Source: Fulvia fulva (lineage: Eukaryota > Ascomycota > Dothideomycetes > Mycosphaerellales > Mycosphaerellaceae). Taken from it: a stretch of DNA of 64,000 nucleotides. Both the position numbers and the translations under genes were made by a program. The stretch lies in NCBI RefSeq assembly GCF_020509005.1, contig NC_063012.1, positions 4,588,001-4,652,000 of the forward strand, read 5' to 3'. Positions 1-8,224 of this stretch are shown here, piece after piece; within the stretch, counting starts at the first letter, position 1, and every line of letters starts with the position of its first letter. A model generated the notes under the pieces. It was not told the origin of the DNA. It was given only the letters and a program-made list of their open reading frames with translations, and made no database searches.

Positions 1-564
1 TTTCATGCTTATGGACTGACTTATGCCGCTTCCCAGGAGGTCTGTCCTTTTTGACAGACAGTGCTTCCTGGAATATCATACACAATCTTTGTGACTCTCT
101 CCAATGAGCACTCCGGGCACATGACGTTCTGCAGCTAAAGTGCTTCAGAATAAAACACGAGATGGGGACAATGCTGGTCACAAGGGGACTGCATCTATAT
201 CGATGGATGAATGCAGAACAAACAAACACCTTTCGTGGACGAGAGTCCGCACTCTTTGCCTTGCCTCCGTGACAGCCAGTGTTGGTGAGGGCGGTATTCC
301 CTCGACGTCTCGCTACTACTCCGAAAATGTGACAAGTACAAGGCGCAATATAGAAAGAAGACTGTGCCCTCGAGAAAGGAGAAATGTCTCCGCAAAGACG
401 CAACAAGAATCCGCGGGAAAAGAGGTGGCCGCTTGCACAGCTACAGTGGCATTTCTTGTTAGCTACGACAGTCCTCTCGCAGGGGCAGCGACTATTCGTC
501 AGGCGAAAGCGTAGGAGCGTTCGCCTCTCTCTATATTGTGACATTGCTCGAAGGTACTCGGCGC
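1..564. other. Left-edge region, no recognisable gene
   Basis: Un-RIPed DNA with normal CA/TG content. Overlapping short open frames on both strands (longest about 124 codons) have no recognisable domain and no consistent coding bias, so I make no gene call. It adjoins the paralogue fragment that begins at about 565. Confidence 0.5.
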
Positions 565-780
565 GATTCGCACAGGCTCCAATCACTGTCGCTATCCGAA
601 GCGCCGTAGCCACCTTTTCTCTTAAGAGCCCTTGCACGCAGACTAGGCGGGAGACATATTTATGAGATACCGGCGTCTATAATCCAAGATCCTTCAACGT
701 TAGCATACCTGGCCGCAGTCGATCAACGCGTAAATGCGTCCGTCGCAACGCAATGCGGAAAATTTTCTAGCACTAAGCTA
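565..780 (+). pseudogene. Broken paralogue fragment of the GIY-YIG-like protein
   Basis: Read in the frame starting at 565, the translation contains LGGRHIYEIPAS, then TLAYLAAVDQRVNAS. This matches residues about 170-201 of the ORF at 1802-2749 on the other strand (LGGRHIAEIRAS, then TLAYLAVVDQRINAS). An in-frame TAG lies upstream at about 607 and similarity fades after about 770. It is therefore a diverged, non-functional piece of the same gene family in opposite orientation, about 1 kb away. No start codon or regulatory signal can be assigned. Confidence 0.6.
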
Positions 781-853
781 TCCCCCGAATCTGTAAGCTA
801 TCCCCTATCTCATCAAAGCAAATTGAAGCAAATATGCACGATCATCTCTTTCT

Positions 854-1351
854 TCATCCCTCTGTTACTGCCCTGTTCTTGCCTCTATTGCTTCTCTTCG
901 AGATGGTCTGCAGCCTGCCGTCAACTTGCTTGTCGGTAAAGCATAGTCTTGCTCCAATGTCTTTGTACTTTACACCCTTGCCCTTAACGTCCAACAAGGT
1001 ACGGTCGTCTTCTTCGGTCCGCCTTTATGTTCTGTGGGCGGAACAACTGGGGGAGCTTGTTGCGGATGACTTCAGTCTTGGTCTGCATCCGGTATGCAGT
1101 TTCTGCGGCATCGTGGCCTTCGTTCTTGAACTTCGTAAGCTCTGTGAGCTTCGCGGATGTCCAGACCATTTTCTCGGTGTATCTCAAGTTCCATGCCGTC
1201 TGTGCTTGGCTCTTCGTGGGGCGTAAGATTGCACAGATAGTTTCCCGGCTTTCGCCATCGTTCCTGAGCTTTGTGACTTGCTCAGTGTGTGTACTGGGGT
1301 GGACTCCGTACTGGCTGGGATTGTCATGGTCTCCCCACAGAGTGTACAGAA
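854..1351 (-). pseudogene. Decayed gene with Myb/SANT-like helix-turn-helix repeats
   Basis: On the minus strand two joined frames encode three consecutive helical repeats with a similar plan. Repeat 1 (about 1290-1190) reads TEQVTKLRNDGESRETICAI. Repeat 2 (about 1178-1060) contains WTSAKLTELTKFKNEGHDAA. Repeat 3 (about 1006-890) contains EEDDRTLLDVKGKGVKYKDI and ends at a stop at 854-856. Repeats 1 and 2 share one frame; repeat 3 needs a frameshift near 1007, inside an Arg-rich string. Upstream at 1331-1351 a third frame gives FCTLCGE, which could be part of a lost zinc finger. The Trp-and-spaced-Leu/Ile pattern resembles Myb/SANT-like DNA-binding repeats, but I cannot name the family. The frameshifts mean the gene is broken, unless an intron is hidden here. 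Function is not assignable beyond possible DNA binding. Confidence 0.35.
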
Positions 1352-1692
1352 GGTGGGGACAGAAGAGCCTCAGAGTGCTCAGAAGTCGTCAAGAAGTGAA
1401 AGTCCAGCTTGGTGTGTGAGCGCCAAGAATCACATGCCCCGCAACATTCACTACGGGACCCAGCCCTCCAAATTCACCACTCCACCAAACCTTGACAGAT
1501 TCACTTCGGCTCGTGACTGTGTGACTCACGGCACTCCCGCGAGCACCCGCGACTGCGCTGGACCCTGGAAGAAGCTCGTGGAAGACTCGGAACGTAGGGC
1601 AGGTTGGAATAAGGTTTTGAGCAAAGCTGCCAAGCGCGGCTTCGCACGGGTTAGCCCTGTTGATGCGGGGACACGCACTCGCGAGGGTCGCG
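1352..1692. other. Intergenic stretch, no gene supported
   Basis: GC-rich, un-RIPed DNA between the HTH-repeat relic and a TATA-like element. Open frames of 120-140 codons run through it on both strands but overlap each other and show no recognisable domain. It might be the upstream part of whatever the TATA element at 1693 once drove. Confidence 0.4.
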
Positions 1693-1700
1693 TATAAATA
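1693..1700 (+). promoter_or_regulatory. TATA-box-like element with pyrimidine-rich downstream stretch
   Basis: A consensus TATAAATA is followed by a C/T-rich stretch (about 1708-1738) and CAATCATAC, the arrangement usual at ascomycete core promoters. It points rightward, but the DNA ahead of it is the 3' end of an antisense ORF, so no sense gene is seen. It may be a stranded promoter or chance. Confidence 0.3.
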
Positions 1701-1801
1701 TCTGGCCTTCCCCAGGCCTCTCTTGCTTTCTTCGTCTTTCGTTTTGTGTAGCAATCATACTATACCCTTTGCATCTGCACTTCGCACCTGCATTCTCGCT
1801 T

Positions 1802-2749
1802 TCATTCTTGCATCTCACAGGCCAGGCTCTCGCCCTGACAGGGATTTTGCTTGACGCTTAGCGCCATCTCTCTGCCTTTCTTGAGGGACTTATGAAGGCT
1901 GTGGTACGTGAGGTAGGTAATGGCCGGGTCGACAGGCTTTAATGCCTTTTTCATGCATTTGTAGCGTTCTTTGCCAGCAGACACAACATAGGCGCCTGTC
2001 GATGTCTCATACGTTGGGCGCACGTCGTCTGTCTCCGTGTCGCCGCGCTTGCAGGCGATCCGTACAACTCGCTTAGAGACTGTTATAGGGTCGCGCGCAA
2101 AGCCACCTACGAAGAAAGAGGAGCTGTCGCGTCGCGTGATAGTGGACGCATTGATGCGCTGATCGACTACAGCCAGATATGCTAAGGTCAGGGGCTCGTC
2201 AGTTGCCGATGCCCGGATCTCAGCGATGTGTCTTCCACCTAGGCTGCGTGCCTCTTTCTTGCGCAGACGTTTCTCCTCTCGGGAGAGCTTGCTCTTTCTC
2301 AAGTACTGAGCGAGGTGTCTGTCGGCTTCGCGGAGTGGGAGGGATACGTTGAGACCCCAGTTGTCGTTGAGCAGCTGACTTGGAGACAGGAACAGGAGTA
2401 GCTGCTTACAGCAGAGGGTCTGAAACATGACTGAGGTCCATGTCTCACCGATGGCAAGGTGGTAGGCCGTATCTTCAGCCGGTAGGTCGACGGGATATCG
2501 TCCAATGATAACAACATTGTAGCTGGCACCAGGTCGCGCGAGTGCAAGACCACGCATGCCGTTTGTCTCCTTGTTATGTATCGATTGCTTAGCTGCAATG
2601 CGTCTTCCAACGTTCTTGCCTACGCCGATGGATCCTGGGTTGTCTGGATCGGTCGTATTCTTGTGGGTCTCCAGATAAATACCTGGATTGGATGAAAGAA
2701 ACATTGCCACGGATGGCTTGCAGCCGCGTGGTATCTCGCACACTGGCAT
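1802..2749 (-). CDS. GIY-YIG-like domain protein, probably frameshifted from the upstream ORF
   Basis: This is a 315-codon ORF. Near its N-terminus residues 23-25 read GIY, followed after 15 residues by IGVGKNVGRR (41-50). That is the spacing and shape of a GIY-YIG nuclease core (GIY, then Y-x-G, then a catalytic Arg), although the second-motif Tyr is replaced. A Glu in PAEDTAYHLAIGETW (about 94-108) could be the metal-binding Glu. The middle is basic (KLSREEKRLRKKEARSLGG, about 152-171) and the C-terminal half is unassigned. The start is doubtful: similarity to a GIY-YIG domain begins only about 20 residues in, and the upstream ORF overlaps by 161 bp in another frame. An ancestral single gene broken by one frameshift near 2700 is therefore likely. 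A fragment of a paralogue lies at 565-780. The domain call rests on motif shape only; the role is unknown. Confidence 0.45.
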   Translation of the reverse strand: MPVCEIPRGCKPSVAMFLSSNPGIYLETHKNTTDPDNPGSIGVGKNVGRRIAAKQSIHNKETNGMRGLALARPGASYNVVIIGRYPVDLPAEDTAYHLAIGETWTSVMFQTLCCKQLLLFLSPSQLLNDNWGLNVSLPLREADRHLAQYLRKSKLSREEKRLRKKEARSLGGRHIAEIRASATDEPLTLAYLAVVDQRINASTITRRDSSSFFVGGFARDPITVSKRVVRIACKRGDTETDDVRPTYETSTGAYVVSAGKERYKCMKKALKPVDPAITYLTYHSLHKSLKKGREMALSVKQNPCQGESLACEMQE

Positions 2750-3104
2750 CTTGCCATACTGCTTTGACGGGCTCAGACATAGCGGCCCATTGGATCTTCT
2801 TGATCGTCTGCACGCCTGTGTGTCGAACCCATGCCTTTAGTTTGGTGCCACCAAGCCCAGTCACAGACTGATCTCTTGTTAGCGGCCACCAATGTACCGC
2901 AGCGCAGCAAATACCGTAAACATAGAAGCGGAAGCGTGACACGACGCGCCTCTCTAGAAAATTGCTTAGGCCGACCGTGCTTAGATCCTTTCGCACACGT
3001 TCTAGCCGTGTCGGTCCCCATGCACCCGCGAAGCGGGTGTTGGACAACCCAGTGATATTGGACACCTCAATAGGGCCACGCTTTCCAACACGCGTATCTT
3101 CCAT
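2589..3104 (-). CDS. Hypothetical ORF upstream of and overlapping the GIY-YIG-like ORF
   Basis: A 171-codon ORF overlaps the next ORF on the same strand (1802-2749) in a different frame. Residues about 1-120 are fairly hydrophobic and aromatic (for example FRFYVYGICCAAVHWWPLT). The segment KAVWQDASVRDTTRLQAIRG ends roughly where the GIY-YIG-like domain of the other frame begins, so this ORF may be the N-terminal half of one frameshifted gene. The tail after that point is basic and probably out of frame. The first 25 codons lie over the hairpin at 3023-3039 and the 5' flank of the Fot1-like remnant, so the true start may be downstream. No known family is recognised. Confidence 0.3.
   Translation of the reverse strand: MEDTRVGKRGPIEVSNITGLSNTRFAGAWGPTRLERVRKDLSTVGLSNFLERRVVSRFRFYVYGICCAAVHWWPLTRDQSVTGLGGTKLKAWVRHTGVQTIKKIQWAAMSEPVKAVWQDASVRDTTRLQAIRGNVSFIQSRYLSGDPQEYDRSRQPRIHRRRQERWKTHCS
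3023..3039. repeat. Perfect 7-bp-stem hairpin, possible transposon terminus
   Basis: CACCCGC-GAA-GCGGGTG is a perfect stem with a 3-nt loop. It is followed by GTTGGACAACC, itself palindromic in part, and lies about 90 bp upstream of the transposase start codon at 3128. It could be part of the left terminus of the Fot1-like remnant, but no matching right end is seen. Confidence 0.3.
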
Positions 3105-3127
3105 TCAACACGCGTTATCTCATCAAT

Positions 3128-3600
3128 ATGGTTGCTTCCATCTATCGTGAAGAAGAGGAGCTCATCAGTGAGGCCGTGCAGTGGGACTGCGACGCGTCAA
3201 ATCCAGGTCCTGTCAAGCAGGTAGCCGCCAACTGGGGTGTCGATTACCAACGCTTCAGAAGACGACTTCTCGGTCACAACTCACGCAGCACACGGCCGCG
3301 TACGCACACGGTGTTGACAGACGATCAAGAAGCTGTTCTTGCAACCTACTTGAGGAGGTGTGACAAGATAGGCGTATCCGCGCGACTCCGGATGGTCCAG
3401 ATCAGCACAAATTCGATCCTCAAGCGATACCATACTGGACCTAGTTCTTGCATGACTTCGAGGCCTTCAGAAGGCAAGGAATGAAGCCAACAACCATCAT
3501 AAGCGGCTTCGAGAAGTGTGGTATCTACCCCTTCAATCCGGAGCCAATATTGGCTCGTGCAAGGCAAGACCTAGCTGCTCTTCGATCGAATAAACGAGTC
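3128..3600 (+). pseudogene. Fot1/pogo-type transposase, internal deletion
   Basis: The ATG at 3128 opens a frame whose first ~100 codons look like the N-terminal DNA-binding region of Tc1/mariner transposases of the Fot1/pogo group: KQVAANWGVDYQRFRRRLLG (psq-type helix-turn-helix), then LTDDQEAVLATYLRRCDKIG (start of the CENP-B-type second HTH). At about 3425-3450 the sequence jumps, with a frame change, to HDFEAFRRQGMKPTTIISGF and GIYPFNPEPIL, the C-terminal segment that follows the catalytic domain in this group. The whole DDE/D core (about 250-300 codons) is missing, so no active enzyme can be made. The DNA is un-RIPed, unlike the Fot1 relic that abuts it at 3605. Family placement is by motif recognition. 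Confidence 0.6.
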
Positions 3601-3604
3601 TATC

Positions 3605-4649
3605 CTATAGAATCGTTACTAGAAGGACAATTCCTCTTTAGGTTCTTCGCTATCTAGCGAGTCTACTTAATAGGTGCGTACGTTATGCCCCGACTCGCTA
3701 TATCGCTTATAGCGTCGTAGCCTTAGTACTAGCCGAACACTATCTAGCGACTCTCTACTTACTTTCTGCCTCCTAGTATCCTCTAGAGGTATCAATTACG
3801 ACGCCTTATGGAAGGTTAGAGACCCTCTAGACTAAATAAACTTGCGCTTTCGTGCTTTCCGGTATATAAGGGCCTCGTTAGACTTACGTAGCTTACTAAT
3901 CTCGCTTTGTATAAGAGCGATCTAATACGCTATCTCTCTACTCCCTCTCTATTACCCTATTAAACGACCTTCCTCTTTCTACTACGCCTTTCTAAACCCG
4001 TAACGACGCTCTAAGACGTAATGACACCTATTATAAACCCTGTCTCGTCGAAGTTATAGGTGTCCTAGTTAAGGATGCTATACTTCTCCTTTATATTACG
4101 TATAAGTAAGAACTACTTCTCGATAACGTCTAGATCTTCTATTAGGGCTCGCTAACGATCGTATCTACGTGTTATACGAACCTTTAGCTTATAATACCGC
4201 CTAATAAACCTGTCTGTCTAATTAAGACTAGCGGGCTTAAGACCCTTCTCTTATAGTAATGAATCGGCTATTACTCATATACTAGCGTTTAATAGCGGGA
4301 CACTCTAAGATTTAGCTCGAGTATATACTTAAGTATTACCCTCTCTTCTAGCTCTATAAGCTTCTTTGAATTAGGCTCGTAGTCACCCCGAGGAGGTCGT
4401 CTATTTAATCGATACCCTAGTATAGTTCGAGACGCGTCGTATACCTTTATAGCAAGTCGATTCGTGATTATCGCGTCGCGTTTCGTGGCCTAGACAGCTA
4501 AGGTCAGTTTGGCCTCGTTTAAAGACAATATACGCTATAATAGTAGTTATATAGATATATCTATAGAAGTGGTACAGTTCTTAGCAAAAGTAGCCCGCTC
4601 GATAGTATAGTCTGCTCGGTAGTATAGCCCGCTCGGTAGTAAAGTACGT
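3605..4649 (-). mobile_element. RIPed Fot1-like DNA transposon, copy 1, truncated at its left end
   Basis: On the minus strand 4530-3605 is a RIP-degraded Fot1-type transposase; FDETGF, containing the first catalytic Asp region, is readable at 4035-4052. The terminal inverted repeat lies at the right: it ends ...GTAAAGTACGT at 4649 and is followed by TA (4650-4651), the expected Tc1/mariner target. Inside the TIR are three 17-bp units (4593-4609, 4610-4626, 4627-4643) of the form GCCCGCTCGGTAGTATA. 3605-4560 is homologous to 48,455-49,400, the second copy. The left end is cut at 3605, where homology to copy 2 stops abruptly about 105 bp short of that copy's terminus. Confidence 0.7.
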
Positions 4650-4651
4650 TA

Positions 4652-6100
4652 TATAGATCCCTAAAGTCGTACGTCATTCTGTATAGAATAATTAAGCTAA
4701 GAAGAATCGGATATATTATCGCCGTCTCTAGTTAGTACTAGTATAGTTCTCTAACGAAGAGTTCTATAGTCTATATAAGATCCGGAAGGAGCTTATTAGT
4801 ATTAACAGATATATATTCATTAGCGAGTATATACCGGTTAAGTAGACTACGGCCTAGAGCGATAGCGAGATACATAATCTTAATAATATTATTGCTATTA
4901 TTAAGATAAAGGTACCTACCTAGTATACCTTTATTAAGGATCTCCTTACTAGCCGTCGTATCTAGTAGTAGTACTATAAGGATCGTAGCTATAAGAATAA
5001 GCGCAAGATAAGACGTAAGCGTATTACGACTCTAACTAGTATAATTATAGGATCTATCGCTCTAATTAGTAGTTTATAGTAGTAGAAGGTAGTCGTCTTA
5101 TTCCTTATTACGAGTAGAGTCGTCCGGCGGGTTATTACTTATCTAAGTAATATAGGTCTCTACTCTTCCTACTAGACTAGATAAATCCTACTTATTAAGA
5201 ATACTTGTTAAATAGGTACGGATAGATAGTAGCGGGGTGGAGTAAGAGATCAATCTTTAACTAACTAATAGCACGAGCATATAGCAATATATCAGGAACC
5301 AATATATTAATTGTGTTAGATGTGTATCTAAGCTAAAGGGGAGAGAAGGTATCTCCCTACAAGCTGAGTTATTGTAGATACCTTAGGCTACTAGATCACT
5401 TCCTGATTGTTGACTCCCTTTGAGATGCTACATCTTAACAATACTCGTTATTCAGAATAGCGCTTAAAGGAGCTCGCTAGAACCTAGTATAAGCGTATAG
5501 TAGTAACCTATAATAACTTTAACCGCTAATAGAAGCGTACTAAATAGTTATTAAATAACGCTAACTAGGAGATTAATATAACTACTTTGTACGTATTCGT
5601 AAACTCTAATATCCTAGAAGGCGGCTTAAAACTAAGTATACTAGATTATAGTAAGGAGCTTAATATAGATAATATTCTAATAGATATTGCCGGAGATATA
5701 ATAGCCGAGTCTATCGCTCTATAGTATATCGACTAGACTATATACTATCTATTTATAGATAAGGTAGACTAGATCTTTAAGACTACTATAAGCGAAGTAG
5801 TACGTCCTTCGAAGCTATCACTTAAGTAGATTCCCAAGTAGTCTACTAATATCTACCTACTACTAGTATCTATATTCGACGAGGTAACCCTATCCGGGTC
5901 GTATAGTATACGCGACGATATTTATCTAAAGTTTCTTTAGCTAAATAGAGATACCGACTTCTAGGATATTCTATATATCTATATTGGCGATAATATAACT
6001 ATCGTACGTATAGAGAGTATTAAGTCCTAATCTATAGAGAGTCGATTACCGTACGACCGTAATAGATAGATACTACTGACTCTAACTAGCTAGTTCTATA
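4652..6100 (+). pseudogene. RIPed coding relic, repeat family U copy 1 (unrecognised)
   Basis: A RIP-saturated former coding region, interrupted by the solo LTR at 5206-5440. Around 5875-6060 one frame reads FDEVTLSGSYSIRDDIYLKF, then IYIGDNITIVRIESIK and LPYDRNR. The rc of 14,100-14,380 gives the same protein (YDEVTIARLVKVRDNIYLNF, then IYISDNITIIRI). The GDxxTxxRI...YDR pattern reminds me of the fungal DUF6589 family, but this is tentative. It could be a host multigene family or a gene carried by an unknown transposon. RIP shows that it was repeated. It is cut at 6100 by a LINE fragment. Everything between 4652 and about 5200 is assigned to U only by position. Confidence 0.35.
5201..5445 (-). 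mobile_element. Solo LTR of the copia family, partly RIPed, with target duplication
   Basis: 5206-5440 is a 235-bp LTR, the same length as the LTRs of the intact copia at 26,338-32,241, starting TGTT and ending AACA. It is flanked on both sides by ATACT (5201-5205 and 5441-5445), a perfect 5-bp duplication, so it arose by insertion followed by LTR-LTR recombination. It carries many C-to-T and G-to-A changes, yet keeps numerous CA/TG sites (for example ATCAATC, CTTCCTGATTGTTG). It is thus less RIPed than the surrounding relic. Strand follows the intact element. Confidence 0.92.
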
Positions 6101-6104
6101 TATT

Positions 6105-6600
6105 TATAAAGCGTCCTTACTATCCCTCGATATCGTAGGAGCCTTTGACAACGTCTTATACTAAAGGCTAACATATATCCTAAAATAGAATAGTATCCCC
6201 TAGTAGGTAACGAAGTTCGTCTACTCCTTTCTCTAGGAACGGACGATATACCTAGTCCTAGGGAGCTATACGTCCGACTTGGTAAAGGTAGAGGCTAGAA
6301 TACCTCAGGGATCTACTCTCTCCCCTATTCTATTCCTAATATTTATATCTAATCTAATCCCCCTACTTACCTCTCTATAAACCTTAGTATCGGGATTTAT
6401 AGACGATATAAGTATTCTAGCCTAGTTAGACTCGACGGAGGAGAACTATCGCCTCCTTAAAGATAGGCATAAGAAATACGAGGAGTAGGTAAATAAATAT
6501 AGTACCTAGTTCGCCCCTAAAAGGTACTAGCTTATATACTTTAGTAAAGCGAGAACGTACTATAATATAAAGGTATACTAAGTAGCTAATACGCTTACGA
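6105..6600 (+). mobile_element. RIPed Tad-C LINE fragment (reverse transcriptase)
   Basis: Plus-strand conceptual translation gives SLDIVGAFDNV (RT motif A region, about 6130) and SGFIDDISILA (degraded F-x-D-D motif, about 6390), followed by LDSTEENYRLL. These align with LINE A residues about 600-720 (SLDISGAFDNV, SGFVDDTNILAW, DSTEENCRIL). 6500-6580 also matches rc 37,050-37,140 in another Tad-C copy. The 5' side is truncated against repeat U and the 3' side fades at about 6600. Confidence 0.7.
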
Positions 6601-6849
6601 TAAATTCGAAAGCTATCGCTAAACACGATATATTCGAAAGCCCTTATTAAGGCTATTCTAACGATCTATAAAGTAGGCTACTCCTAGAAATAAGGGAGTC
6701 CTACCTTATTTATTTTAAATAGCTTAAAGTTCTCTTTACCCTATTTCTTTAGCTCTAAACGCCGTGGAGGTGCTTAGCTACATTAGTTAACTCCTAGGTA
6801 ATAGTAGCCTAGGCTACGGTACTACCGGCACCTACGGCTCTATAGGCGA
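6601..6849. other. RIPed stretch, not assigned
   Basis: TA-rich, CA/TG-poor DNA between a Tad-C fragment and a Tad-B fragment. I could not match it to another segment of the window or read a domain in it. Confidence 0.4.
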
Positions 6850-8119
6850 AGCTCCTCTAAGACAACTAGTAGCAACTTATAGAGGACGTAAAAAGTATAG
6901 AAACTAACGATTAGCTCCTATACCGGTCTCTATAGGTAATGATTACTTAGCTACATACGGCGCTAGTACTATCGTATTACCGAGGGTAATAAGAAATAAG
7001 GACGACGTCTTAGGCGATTAATAAGACCACCCGGATTTAATACCCCTATAGCTAGGTATCGGTCGCGGTATCGATACTAGGCCCCCGCCTAACGTACAAT
7101 ATAGTTACGATCCGTATTATAGTAAAGGAAGACTAGGCCGAAGTTACGAAGCTATTGAATAAGGAGCTCGCCTAATGAATTAATTAACTAGGGGTAGTCG
7201 TAGTGAACTAATAGTCTAACGGTACTCTATAGATCTATACTAGCTCTACTACTACTAGGAGGTACCTAGAGGTATAGCTATAGTAGGCATCTAAGGTTAC
7301 GGTATTAGCGAAGGTCTTAACGAAGTAATTTACGATCCTAGTCTACGATATACCTAAAGAGTTCGACCTAACTAACTAAGGTTACCTACGTACTCTCTAA
7401 GAGGACAACCCGGTCACTCTTAACTCTCTAATCTAGAAGGCTACTTGGCTCTATAGGAAATGGCTAGAAGGTAAGAAGGCCTTAGCGCTAATTATATAGC
7501 TATAAGACGCGAAAGCGGCGGATCTAGTAATAGAACAAGGCCTAATCTAGTAATATAGCCTTAAGATAGTCAAAAAGTACTCCTTATCCTTTCGTGTCCT
7601 CTAATACTTTAAATGCTAATAGTATAGACACTAGTCCTATACCTATATAAATAAGTAGGCCTACTCGAACTATATAGGAGACTATATATCTAGGGACTAT
7701 ATATCGGCTACGAGACGGTACGCGAACTGTCCGGGGTACTACCTATCGTATAGCGCGGAATACCTAGAGCGGAAACTAGCGAAAAATAAGGCAATTATAA
7801 ATAGAACCGTCGCCCTAAGATTCTACGGCGACCGTAAGGCTAGTCTATACCGGGACTAGCTAGCGGCGGTTAGGTATAAGCGCCCTAGGGCCGAGAATAA
7901 TATAAAGGATACGTAACCTAGGGCGTACGGGAGGCTACGTACTCTACTAGTTATAGCGAGGGAATCTAACTAGGCCCGGCTCCCCTTTAGTATATAGCCA
8001 ATAGGCGTAGACTAGGACGTATAAGGTAGTAGGATATAGGACATTATAGAGAAAATGATTATCGATTACGATGACTAGCCTCGACACGCTTAGCATTATC
8101 TAGTATAACGTTAACTATA
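6850..8119 (+). mobile_element. RIPed Tad-B LINE fragment (ORF1 and start of ORF2)
   Basis: From about 6857 the sequence follows the reverse complement of 25,190 down to 23,931, that is ORF1 and the beginning of ORF2 of the full-length Tad-B LINE. For example 7930-8110 matches rc 24,150-23,940. It breaks off at GTTAACTATA (8110-8119), immediately before a Fot1 terminal repeat. In undisturbed Tad-B copies the next bases are GTAAGGAT; those bases are found, next to the other Fot1 end, on the minus strand at 48,340-48,349. This fragment is therefore one half of a Tad-B copy split by a Fot1 insertion and then separated by an inversion. Confidence 0.75.
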
Positions 8120-8214
8120 ACGTACTTTACTACCGAGCGGGCCACTTTTGCTAAGAACTATACCACTTCTATAGATATAGCTATATAACTACTATAAACT
8201 ATTGATATGTCTTT
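8120..8214 (+). mobile_element. 5' end of Fot1-like transposon copy 2, split by LINE A
   Basis: Begins ACGTACTTTACTACCGAG directly after TA (8118-8119). It is the inverted counterpart of the copy 1 terminus at 4649. One GAGCGGGC unit is present. Homology to the reverse complement of 4540-4649 runs to about 8195, after which LINE A starts at about 8215. The rest of this transposon is on the minus strand at 48,350-49,402. Confidence 0.75.
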
Positions 8215-8224
8215 AAGGGACACG

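Noticed and set aside
4540..8214. Inverted repeats at 4,540-4,649 and 8,120-8,195 looked like the TIRs of one 3.6-kb transposon.
   Set aside because: The outer ends (with TA) face each other at 4,649 and 8,120, so they are ends of two different Fot1 copies and not the two ends of one element.
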